A stretch of DNA of 10,964 nt, from NCBI GenBank assembly GCA_035632095.1, contig DASQHM010000047.1:1-10964 (forward strand), read 5' to 3'. The notes beneath the pieces are model-generated. The model was not told the DNA's origin. It ran no database searches and saw only the letters and a list, made by a program, of their open reading frames with translations. Shown here piece by piece: positions 1 through 6,411 of the stretch. Source of the stretch: DASQHM01 sp035632095 (GTDB lineage: Bacteria > Pseudomonadota > Alphaproteobacteria > Ferrovibrionales > Ferrovibrionaceae). Made by a program: the position numbers and the translations under genes. Every line of letters starts with the position of its first letter. The first letter of the stretch is position 1.

Positions 1-123
1 TTGCTGTCGGTCGGCGCCGGCGACAATGTGGTGCGGCTGGTGCCGCCGCTGATCGTTTCGGAAAAGGAAATCGCCCTCGGCATCGACATGCTCGACCGGG
101 CTTGCACGGAACTGGCGCAATGA
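1..123 (+). CDS. argD: Acetylornithine aminotransferase, C-terminal fragment (5' end outside window)
   Basis: The frame is open from base 1 to the TGA at 121-123 and gives 40 residues ending in ...MLDRACTELAQ. The stretch GDNVVRLVPPLIV is typical of the C-terminal end of ArgD/class III PLP aminotransferases, where the small domain closes over the active site. ArgD makes N-acetylornithine from N-acetylglutamate semialdehyde, or succinyl-DAP in lysine synthesis. The identification rests on this short tail plus the argF gene directly downstream; argD-argF is a common pair in Rhizobiales. Its stop overlaps the argF start by four bases (ATGA), which suggests coupled translation. The PLP lysine and the rest of the protein lie outside the window. 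Confidence 0.85.
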   Translation: MLSVGAGDNVVRLVPPLIVSEKEIALGIDMLDRACTELAQ

Positions 124-1064
124 AATCCGCCGCCGCAAACGGCGACCTGCGGCACTTCCTCGACTTGCGCGAATTCGATCGCGGCACGTTGCGCGGCATC
201 CTCGATCGCGCCGTCGCCATGAAGAAGGCGCGGCCGCCGCACGGCAAGGCGCGGCCCGATGTGGGCAAGCCGCTCGCGGGCAAGCTGCTGGTGATGATTT
301 TCGACAAGCCCTCGACGCGCACGCGCGTGTCCTTCGACGTTGCCATGCGCCAGCTCGGCGGCGAGAGCATCGTGCTCAACGCCAACGAGATGCAGCTCGG
401 ACGCGGCGAATCGCCGGCCGACACCGCGCGCGTGCTGTCGCGCTATGCAGACGCCATCATGATCCGCACCACCCAGCCCGCGAAGATCAAGGAAATGGCG
501 GCGGCGTCCGCCGTGCCGGTGATCAACGGCTTGACCAACGAAAGCCACCCCTGCCAGTTGATGGCGGACGTTATGACCTTCGAGGAGCATTGCGGGCCGA
601 TCGCCGGCAAGGTCGTGGCCTGGGTCGGCGACGGCAACAATATGGCGAGCACCTGGATTCAAGCCGCGGTCCGCTTCGACTTCGAGCTGCGCCTGGCATG
701 TCCGGACGCGCTTAAGCCGCGCAAGCGCATGCTCGATTGGGCGCGCTCGGAAGGCGGGCGCATCACCCTGACCGACGACGCCGAAACCGCCGTCAAGGCG
801 GCCGATTGCGTGGTGGCGGACGTGTGGGTTTCCATGGGTGACGATGCGGGCGACCGGCACAACCTGCTGAAGCCCTACCAGGTGAACCAGCGGCTCATGG
901 CGCAGGCGAAGCGGGAGGCGGTCTTCATGCACTGCCTGCCTGCCCACCGCGGCGAGGAAGTCACCGCCGATGTGATTGATGGTCCCCAATCGGTGGTGGT
1001 GGACGAGGCGGAGAATCGTCTGCACGCGCAAAAGGGCATTTTGGCGTGGTGTCTGGCGGAATGA
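120..1064 (+). CDS. argF: Ornithine carbamoyltransferase
   Basis: This 314-residue protein transfers the carbamoyl group from carbamoyl phosphate to ornithine to make citrulline, in cytoplasmic arginine synthesis. The carbamoyl-phosphate signature STRTR is at residues 65-69, HPCQ at 143-146, and the C-terminal HCLP motif (catalytic Cys) at 271-274. An SMG loop (DVWVSMGDD), which marks ornithine rather than aspartate carbamoyltransferases, is near residue 240. Length is normal for the family. I chose the ATG at 120, which overlaps the argD stop as ATGA. An in-frame TTG at 102 would add six residues inside argD and has less support. The gene's own stop overlaps the hslO start in the same ATGA way. 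No strong Shine-Dalgarno is seen, so coupled translation is likely. Confidence 0.97.
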   Translation: MKSAAANGDLRHFLDLREFDRGTLRGILDRAVAMKKARPPHGKARPDVGKPLAGKLLVMIFDKPSTRTRVSFDVAMRQLGGESIVLNANEMQLGRGESPADTARVLSRYADAIMIRTTQPAKIKEMAAASAVPVINGLTNESHPCQLMADVMTFEEHCGPIAGKVVAWVGDGNNMASTWIQAAVRFDFELRLACPDALKPRKRMLDWARSEGGRITLTDDAETAVKAADCVVADVWVSMGDDAGDRHNLLKPYQVNQRLMAQAKREAVFMHCLPAHRGEEVTADVIDGPQSVVVDEAENRLHAQKGILAWCLAE

Positions 1065-2005
1065 ACGCCAATGACGACGAAGTCCAGGCCGTTACCGACA
1101 ACCTGATCCAGCCGTTCCAGGTTGAGCGGGCCGGATTGCGCGGCCGCGCCGTGCGCCTCGGATCGGTGCTCGACGAAATCCTGCGGCGTCACGACTATCC
1201 GGATCCGGTGTCCGGCATGCTGGGCGAGGCGTTGACCTTGACCGCGGCGCTTGCGGCGGCATTGAAATTCGACGGCATTTTCACGCTGCAAACCAAAGGC
1301 AACGGTCCGATCTCGACCATGGTGGCTGACTTCCGCACCCCCGGATCGCTGCGCGGCTATGCGGGATTCGATGCGGCGGCCTTGGCCGCGCTGGAGACGG
1401 CGAGTCACATTCCGAGCGGCGCCGTGCCGCGCCTGCTCGGCGCCGGCTATCTCGCCTTCACGGTCGACCAAGGCGCCGATACGGAGCGCTATCAGGGCAT
1501 TGTCGACCTCGCCGGCGCCACGCTCGCCGATTGCGCGCACAATTATTTCCACCAATCGGAACAGCTCGAAGCCGGCATCCGCCTGGCGGTTCGCCGCGTA
1601 CCCGACCGGGACGGCGTGCTGCGCTGGCGCGGCGGCGGCCTCATGCTGCAGCGATTTCCCGGCGAAGGGCCGATCGGCCAGCGCGCGGAAGAGGCCGACG
1701 ATACATGGCGCCGCGCGCTCATGCTGATGGGCAGCGCGCGCGACGACGAGCTTGTCGATACGAACATCAGCACCAACGATCTGCTGTACCGGCTGTTCCA
1801 TGAAGACGGCGTGCGCGTTTGGCAACCGCATCCGCTGGCGGCGGCATGCCGGTGCTCGCGCGAGCGGGTCTATTCGGTGCTGCGCTCGTTTCCGGGCGAG
1901 GAAATCGCCGATATGGTGGTCAACGGCCGAATCGAGGCGCGCTGCGAATTCTGCAACTCGCTCTATACGTTCGACCTGGGCGAGCTGCTGCCGGAGTCCG
2001 CGTGA
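1061..2005 (+). CDS. hslO: Hsp33 redox-regulated molecular chaperone
   Basis: This 314-residue cytoplasmic chaperone is normally off when reduced and zinc-bound. In the known family it is activated by oxidation and unfolding of its C-terminal switch. The zinc/redox centre is clear: C263-R-C265, then 29 residues, then C295-E-F-C298, matching the Hsp33 pattern CxC...CxxC. The N-terminal part is the Hsp33 fold, including the stretch LTAALAAALKFDGIFTLQ followed by TKGNGPI. The protein is slightly longer than the E. coli homologue (about 290), with extra residues at the N-terminus. The start is the ATG at 1061, overlapping the argF stop (ATGA). An in-frame GTG at 1046 lies inside argF and is less likely. 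Co-transcription with argD-argF would tie chaperone supply to arginine-operon transcription. Confidence 0.96.
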   Translation: MNANDDEVQAVTDNLIQPFQVERAGLRGRAVRLGSVLDEILRRHDYPDPVSGMLGEALTLTAALAAALKFDGIFTLQTKGNGPISTMVADFRTPGSLRGYAGFDAAALAALETASHIPSGAVPRLLGAGYLAFTVDQGADTERYQGIVDLAGATLADCAHNYFHQSEQLEAGIRLAVRRVPDRDGVLRWRGGGLMLQRFPGEGPIGQRAEEADDTWRRALMLMGSARDDELVDTNISTNDLLYRLFHEDGVRVWQPHPLAAACRCSRERVYSVLRSFPGEEIADMVVNGRIEARCEFCNSLYTFDLGELLPESA

Positions 2006-2007
2006 AC

Positions 2008-2027
2008 GGCGGCGCAATTCCGCCGCC
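2008..2027 (+). other. GC-rich hairpin just after hslO
   Basis: GGCGGCG (2008-2014) and CGCCGCC (2021-2027) form a 7-bp perfect stem with the six-base loop CAATTC, three bases after the hslO stop. No U-tract follows (the next bases are ATGAATTTG), so it is not a standard intrinsic terminator. It could slow polymerase, protect an mRNA 3' end, or attenuate read-through into the lipoprotein genes. Confidence 0.45.
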
Positions 2028-2080
2028 ATGAATTTGCCACCTTCCCCGCTTAACCCGCGACGTACCGGCTCGAAGGCGAT

Positions 2081-2085
2081 GGAGG
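2081..2085 (+). promoter_or_regulatory. Ribosome binding site for the 198-residue lipoprotein
   Basis: GGAGG lies five bases before the ATG at 2091. It decides that start over the in-frame ATGs at 2028 and 2079, neither of which has a comparable site and both of which would bury the signal peptide behind extra residues. Confidence 0.7.
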
Positions 2086-2090
2086 CGACA

Positions 2091-2687
2091 ATGACGCGGC
2101 ATAGCTTGCGGGTTGCGCTTGGAGCGGCGCTCGTGACGGCGGCATTGGCCGCGTGTCACACCGACCTGCCGCCGCCTCCGGTATATCCCGAGATTACCTT
2201 CGCCAATGAACCGAAGATCCGCCTCGACGTCGCCGCCATTCAGGTCGACGACCAGTATTTCCCGCCGCTGAAGCCGCCCAATGTCGATCACGAATTTCCG
2301 GTACGCATTGCCGCCGTCGCCGAGCGTTGGGCACAGGACCGCCTGCAGGCCGTCGGCACGCGCGGCACCGCTCGCGTCGTGATCAAGGACGCCTCGGCGG
2401 TCGCGACCAACTTGAAAAAGAGCAGCGGGCTCAGCAGCGTCTTCACCAACGAACAGTCGGTCCGCTATGACACGCAGGTGAGCATGCTAGTGGAAATCCT
2501 CGACCAGCGCGGCGGTCAGCTTGCGGCCGCCACGGCAAGCGCCGCGCGCACGCGTTCGGTGCCCGAGGACATCACCCTCAATCAGCGCGACAAGGTCTGG
2601 TTCGAAATGACCGAACAGCTTATGCGCGACGAAGACGCGGCGCTGACGAAAAACGTGCTCACCTATATGCGTTCCTATATTCGCTGA
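2091..2687 (+). CDS. Putative lipoprotein of unknown function
   Basis: This is a 198-residue protein with a classic lipoprotein signal: positive n-region (MTRHSLR), hydrophobic core to about residue 18, and lipobox L19-A20-A21-C22, so Cys22 should be lipidated and the protein anchored in the envelope. A short proline-rich stretch (LPPPPVYP) follows the cysteine. The remainder is soluble and mixed alpha/beta in appearance, with FPVRIAAVAERWAQDRL near the middle and a charged helical C-terminus. I recognise the type as one found in Rhizobiales genomes but know no function. The start at 2091 is fixed by a GGAGG five bases upstream and by signal-peptide placement. It sits 85 bases after hslO and 37 bases before a second lipoprotein gene on the same strand, so the two may be co-transcribed. 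Confidence 0.85.
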   Translation: MTRHSLRVALGAALVTAALAACHTDLPPPPVYPEITFANEPKIRLDVAAIQVDDQYFPPLKPPNVDHEFPVRIAAVAERWAQDRLQAVGTRGTARVVIKDASAVATNLKKSSGLSSVFTNEQSVRYDTQVSMLVEILDQRGGQLAAATASAARTRSVPEDITLNQRDKVWFEMTEQLMRDEDAALTKNVLTYMRSYIR

Positions 2688-2713
2688 CCGTTTCGGCTCG
2701 GCTCTGGCACGAT

Positions 2714-2718
2714 GGAGG
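2714..2718 (+). promoter_or_regulatory. Ribosome binding site for the beta-helix lipoprotein
   Basis: GGAGG is directly against the ATG at 2719 (no spacer) but six bases before the ATG at 2725. The spacing favours 2725 as the true start. Confidence 0.65.
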
Positions 2719-2724
2719 ATGCGC

Positions 2725-3693
2725 ATGATGGCGAATTCCGCGGCTTTTCGTGCAATGGCATTGCGTTTTGCGGCGTGGCTCGGAGTGCTTGGCGTGGCCG
2801 CATTGCTCGCCGCTTGCGCCGAGTTCGGCCCTCCCAGGACCTTGAAAGTCGGCGCCGGACAGGAATACGCAACGCCAAGCGCCGCGGCGCGCGCCGCGCG
2901 CGATGGTGACACCGTCGAAATCGAGCCGGGCGAATACGTAGACTGCGCCGTTTGGCAGCAGGACGACCTGACCATCGTCGGTCTGGGCACGGGCGCCACG
3001 CTTTCCGACAAGAGCTGTCAGGGCAAGGGCATCTTCGTCATCTACGGCAGCGACGTCACGATCCGCAATATCACCTTCGCGCGCGCCCGTGTCGCGGATC
3101 ACAACGGCGCCGGCATCCGCGCGCAAGGCCAGAACCTGACCGTCGAGCACAGCCGCTTCATCGACAACGAGGACGGCATTCTCGCCTCATCCGCGTCAGG
3201 CAGCACCATTCGCATCGTGGACAGCGAGTTCACCGGCAACGGCGTCTGCGCCGACGAATGCGCGCACGGCATCTACGTCAACAGGGTGGCGCTGCTGCAT
3301 ATCGAGCATTCGAAGTTCTTTGGAACCAAGGAAGGCCATCACATTAAGTCGCGGGCGTACCGCACGGAGCTGATCGGCAACGACATCAGGGACGGCGACA
3401 AGGGCAACTCGAGCTATCTGGTCGACGTTCCGAACGGCGGAGCGCTGATCATGGAGGACAACACGCTGGAAAAAGGCCCGAACGCCGACAATCAGACCTC
3501 CGCCATCACCATCGGCGCCGAGAACGCATCGAACCCGGCCGGCGAAATGATCATCCGGAACAATCGGTTCACCAACGACATGGCGAAGCAAACCATCTTC
3601 GTGCGCAATATGACGCCGGGCGAGGCGGTATTGATCGGGAACCGGCTGCAGGGCCAGGTCGTTCCCCTGACCGGCAAAGGCACCGTGCAATAG
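2725..3693 (+). CDS. Right-handed parallel beta-helix lipoprotein
   Basis: This 322-residue envelope protein has a hydrophobic leader and lipobox L28-A29-A30-C31. After it comes TLKVGAGQEYATPSAAARAA, the usual opening of pectate-lyase-like and NosD-like beta-helix proteins. Repeated short coils follow (VTIRNITF, LTVEHSRF, IRIVDSEF, LHIEHSKF, MIIRNNRF), each ending in an N/S-x-F turn, as in PbH1 repeats. Polar motifs that look catalytic or ligand-binding are GHHIKSRA (residues 194-201) and SYLVDVPNGG (about 220-229). Four mature cysteines (C74, C98, C155, C159) could form two disulfides, fitting an extracytoplasmic location. Relatives with similar motifs are annotated only as beta-helix proteins, so substrate and activity are unknown; polysaccharide binding or cleavage is a guess. 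The ATG at 2719 is possible, but RBS spacing favours 2725. The gene ends 12 bases from the convergent argE stop. Confidence 0.85.
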   Translation: MMANSAAFRAMALRFAAWLGVLGVAALLAACAEFGPPRTLKVGAGQEYATPSAAARAARDGDTVEIEPGEYVDCAVWQQDDLTIVGLGTGATLSDKSCQGKGIFVIYGSDVTIRNITFARARVADHNGAGIRAQGQNLTVEHSRFIDNEDGILASSASGSTIRIVDSEFTGNGVCADECAHGIYVNRVALLHIEHSKFFGTKEGHHIKSRAYRTELIGNDIRDGDKGNSSYLVDVPNGGALIMEDNTLEKGPNADNQTSAITIGAENASNPAGEMIIRNNRFTNDMAKQTIFVRNMTPGEAVLIGNRLQGQVVPLTGKGTVQ

Positions 3694-3705
3694 CGGGCCG
3701 GAGGC

Positions 3706-4872
3706 TTACTCCGCCAGCCGCCGCATCAGCCGCCGCATGAAGCCGACGCAGGCCTCGACCTGCTCGAGTTCGATGAACTCGTTCGGTTTGTGCGCTTCGC
3801 GGATGTTGCCGGGCCCGCAAATGATCGTCGGCACGCCGGCGGTCTGGAACAGTCCCGCCTCCGTGGCATAAGACGCCGCATGCGTGCTGTTGCTGCCGGC
3901 AAGCGCATGCGCCAAGACTTCGGCCGGTGAGCCGGGATCGGGGCGGAGCGGCACGACCGAATGCCGCTTGTCGATGACGATGTCGGCGCCGGGATGAATC
4001 TTGCGGAGCCGCGGCAGCACGTCGCGTTCGGCAAACCGCCGCAGGCGCTCGATGACTTCGTTGTCGTCCTGTCCCGGCAGCATGCGGCAATCCCAGCGGA
4101 ACACGCACTGCCGCGGGATGATGTTCCGCGCCGTGCCGCCCTGGATCATGCCGACGCTGATGGTGCTGTAGGGCGGGTCGAACCGCTCGGCGTTCGGCAC
4201 CTTCCGTGCCTTGAAATCGTCGCCGATGCGTGCCAACTCGCCCATCAGTTCGGCCGCAACCATAATTGCGTTCACGCCCATATGGGTGGCCGAGGAATGC
4301 GCCTCGAAGCCGGTCACGGTGGTGTCGACGGCGACGATGGATTTGTGCGCATCGACAACCTGCATCTCCGTCGGCTCGCCGACGATGCAGAGCTCGGGCC
4401 TGGGACCGTTCTTCACGAAATGCTCGATGATGCCCGGGGCGCCGAGGCAGCCGACCTCTTCGTCATAGGACAACGCCAGATGGACCGGCCGTTTCAGCCG
4501 GGCCGCGAGGAATTCCGGGAGCAGCGCCAAGGCCACCGCCGAAAAGCTCTTCATGTCGGACGTGCCGCGTCCGTAGAGCCGCGAGCCGCGGCGCGTGACG
4601 ACGAAAGGATCGGTGTGCCACTCCTGTCCGTCGACCGGCACCACGTCCGTATGGCCGGAGAGCACCACGCCGCCCAGGCCCCGCGGGCCGATGGTGGCGT
4701 AGAGGTTGGCCTTGCTTCCGTCGGCATTCGGAATAAGCGTCGATGCGACGCCGTGTTCGCGCAGGTAGTCGGCTACGAAGTGGATCAGTTTGAGATTGGA
4801 ATCGCGGCTCGTCGTGTCGAACCCGACGAGACGCTCGATCATTTCGACTGGGGTATAGGCTTTAGGGGGCAT
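3706..4872 (-). CDS. argE: Acetylornithine deacetylase (M20 family)
   Basis: This 388-residue cytoplasmic metallohydrolase removes acetate from N-acetylornithine to give ornithine, the substrate of ArgF. The di-metal M20 residues are all present: H74 (SGHTDVVP), bridging D106 (GRGTSDMK), catalytic E138 and ligand E139 (YDEEVG), E166 (VGEPTEM) and H361 (REAHKPNE). The dimerisation or lid domain lies around 185-300 and includes HSS and GTARNIIP. The motif set fits ArgE better than DapE, but M20 enzymes are hard to separate by eye; succinyl-DAP desuccinylase is the alternative. It is on the opposite strand to argDF and converges with the beta-helix gene. It lies 53 bases downstream of folE, so it may be the last gene of an apaG-folE-argE unit. 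No strong Shine-Dalgarno is visible at its ATG. Confidence 0.9.
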   Translation of the reverse strand: MPPKAYTPVEMIERLVGFDTTSRDSNLKLIHFVADYLREHGVASTLIPNADGSKANLYATIGPRGLGGVVLSGHTDVVPVDGQEWHTDPFVVTRRGSRLYGRGTSDMKSFSAVALALLPEFLAARLKRPVHLALSYDEEVGCLGAPGIIEHFVKNGPRPELCIVGEPTEMQVVDAHKSIVAVDTTVTGFEAHSSATHMGVNAIMVAAELMGELARIGDDFKARKVPNAERFDPPYSTISVGMIQGGTARNIIPRQCVFRWDCRMLPGQDDNEVIERLRRFAERDVLPRLRKIHPGADIVIDKRHSVVPLRPDPGSPAEVLAHALAGSNSTHAASYATEAGLFQTAGVPTIICGPGNIREAHKPNEFIELEQVEACVGFMRRLMRRLAE

Positions 4873-4925
4873 ACGGATCCACGGGAAATGACTGCGCGGC
4901 CCGGCGCCCCGGATTAACGCAGAGG

Positions 4926-5561
4926 TCAGCCGCCGATGGCCGGATTGCCGATCATGGCAAGGAATTCACGCCGCGTCATGGGATCCTCGCGGAACGCGCC
5001 CAGCATCCGGCTGGTGATCATGGTGACGCCGGATTTGTGGACGCCGCGCGTGGTCATGCATTCGTGCGCCGCCTCGACCACCACGGCCACGCCGCGCGGC
5101 TGCAGCACCGTATGGATCGTGTTGGCGATCTGCGCGGTCAGCTTTTCCTGAATCTGCAGGCGTTTCGCATAGACTTCGACGACCCGCGCCAGCTTCGAGA
5201 TGCCGACCACGCGGCGGTCGGGCAGGTAACCCACATGGGCGCGGCCGATGATCGGCACCATGTGATGCTCGCAATGGCTCTCAAGCCGGATATCGCGTAA
5301 GACCACCATCTCGTCGTAGCCGTCCACCTCCTCGAAGGTGCGCTTCAGGATCTCCAGCGGATCCTCGGCATAACCCGAGAAGAATTCCTCATAGGCGCGC
5401 GCCACGCGATCGGGCGTCCCGGACAGGCCTTCGCGGGCCGGATCGTCGCCGGCCCAGCGGATCAGGGTTCGCACGGCGGCTTCCGCTTCGGCGCGGCTCG
5501 GGCGCTCGACGGCGGGAACAACGTCATGGGCGGGACGAAATTTGACCGGACCTGAGCTCAC
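4926..5561 (-). CDS. folE: GTP cyclohydrolase I (FolE1)
   Basis: This 211-residue enzyme converts GTP to 7,8-dihydroneopterin triphosphate, the first step of folate (and in some bacteria queuosine-type deazapurine) synthesis. The zinc ligands of the FolE1 family are visible: C97 and H100 in ESHCEHHMVPIIG, and C168 in AAHECMTTRGV, with H99 and H166 as the expected active-site histidines. The signature GRAHVGYLP and the core stretch ISKLARVVEVYAKRLQIQE are intact. A variable N-terminal arm of about 25 residues precedes the core. The start is a GTG at 5561-5559, with AAGGAG eight bases upstream; no in-frame ATG does better. It sits 75 bases downstream of apaG and 53 upstream of argE, all on the minus strand. 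Confidence 0.96.
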   Translation of the reverse strand: MSSGPVKFRPAHDVVPAVERPSRAEAEAAVRTLIRWAGDDPAREGLSGTPDRVARAYEEFFSGYAEDPLEILKRTFEEVDGYDEMVVLRDIRLESHCEHHMVPIIGRAHVGYLPDRRVVGISKLARVVEVYAKRLQIQEKLTAQIANTIHTVLQPRGVAVVVEAAHECMTTRGVHKSGVTMITSRMLGAFREDPMTRREFLAMIGNPAIGG

Positions 5562-5636
5562 GGAACCATCTCCTTTTTCACAAGCCTATCGCCAACGGCA
5601 TTGTTACGTCGCCGGAGGCAAAAAAGATCACTCGGC

Positions 5637-6029
5637 TCAATTCAATCGGCGCCCGGCTTGCGGGCTGTCGAGGGAGAAAGCGGGAATCGCCGCGTCGAAG
5701 CTCTCGCCGTCGCGCGTCTCCATGCGATAGGAGCCCTCCATGATGCCGGACGGGGTCGAGAGCGGAGTGCCGCTGGTGTATTCGAACGCCTGACCGGGCT
5801 CAAGGACCGGCTGCTCGCCGATGACCCCCGGCCCGCGCACTTCGAGAACGCGCCCGAGAGCGTCGGTGATGTGCCAATGACGCGAGCGCAGGCGAACCGT
5901 TTCGTGGCCGTGGTTCTCGATCCGCACTTCATATGCCCACATATATCGGTCGTCCGAGGGCGAAGAGCGATCGGCCAGATAGGTTGGCTTGACGGTGACG
6001 ACAATCGATCGCGTGGTCTTCTGATACAT
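5637..6029 (-). CDS. apaG: ApaG-domain protein
   Basis: This 130-residue single-domain protein of the ApaG (DUF525) family has a fibronectin-III-like beta-sandwich fold. Diagnostic stretches are WAYEVRIENHG, SRHWHITDALGRVLEVRGPG, the glycine loop G66-P-G-V-I-G71, and FEYTSGTPLSTPSGIMEGSY. Its length matches the E. coli protein (about 125). ApaG has been linked by genetics to cobalt resistance and magnesium efflux, but its biochemical role is not firmly established. The ATG at 6029 has no strong Shine-Dalgarno. A promoter candidate about 90 bases upstream would give an 80-90 base leader. In many Rhizobiales apaG lies close to hslO and metZ; here folE, argE, two lipoproteins and an OmpA gene are interleaved. 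Confidence 0.95.
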   Translation of the reverse strand: MYQKTTRSIVVTVKPTYLADRSSPSDDRYMWAYEVRIENHGHETVRLRSRHWHITDALGRVLEVRGPGVIGEQPVLEPGQAFEYTSGTPLSTPSGIMEGSYRMETRDGESFDAAIPAFSLDSPQAGRRLN

Positions 6030-6119
6030 GGGCGAAATTGCAGTCCGGATGGGCTCGTGTCCGCGGCGGCTTCAAGCTGCCCCCAGTCTTCGCAGGAACA
6101 GCTAAAAAATGCATGGAAC

Positions 6120-6148
6120 AATATCGTGCGCACGGTATCGAGTGTCCA
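6120..6148 (-). promoter_or_regulatory. Candidate sigma-70 promoter for apaG(-folE-argE), with overlapping palindrome
   Basis: Read on the minus strand, TGGACA (plus 6143-6148) is followed after exactly 17 bases by GATATT (plus 6120-6125), a fair match to -35/-10 consensus. Transcription would start near 6113, about 85 bases before the apaG ATG. The spacer and -10 box are covered by a near-perfect 18-base palindrome at 6121-6138 (core CGTGCGCACG, one mismatch pair in the outer arms), which could be an operator. There is no experimental support; such boxes occur by chance. Confidence 0.4.
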
Positions 6149-6411
6149 GCCAGGGAGCACACGGTCAGAGCTCAATCGGATACGTATCTGGATACCCCAA
6201 ACGATTCACAGCCGTTGCACAATTGTCACGTATGTCGGATTTCCTAACGTAGCGCTGTGATTTTTGAGAGCATATCTTTGTTCCATCTCGACAAATTGTC
6301 CGATGCGCGGCATGGTTCGGCAATTGGGCGGGCCCACAGGGCTCGGCCCGATGCGTCGACCGCACGTGATCGATGCAAACAAAATCCTGCAAACGCTGCA
6401 TAGGCACGGCC
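6149..6411. other. Non-coding spacer upstream of ompA-type gene
   Basis: With the apaG leader, this forms a 382-base gap between divergent genes (6030-6411). It appears less GC-rich than its neighbours in its middle part. I see no credible ORF or tRNA. A plus-strand promoter candidate is TTGTCA (6223-6228), a 16-base spacer, and TAACGT (6245-6250). Two small palindromes lie nearby: ACAATTGT (6219-6226, overlapping that -35) and GACAAATTGTC (6290-6300). These could be regulator sites for the outer-membrane protein gene, but the evidence is weak. A leader of about 150 bases would result. Confidence 0.35.

Noticed and set aside
875..2029. 384-residue minus-strand open frame across argF and hslO
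   Set aside because: It is antisense to two well-supported genes, and its translation is Arg/Ala-rich with no recognisable motif. It is expected from GC-rich codon bias.
5601..6260. 219-residue plus-strand frame opposite apaG
   Set aside because: It is antisense to apaG, which has clear family motifs; the plus-strand translation resembles nothing.
6030..6411. tRNA or small RNA gene in the apaG/ompA spacer
   Set aside because: I found no cloverleaf, no T-loop consensus and no hairpin with a U-tract in the right direction.
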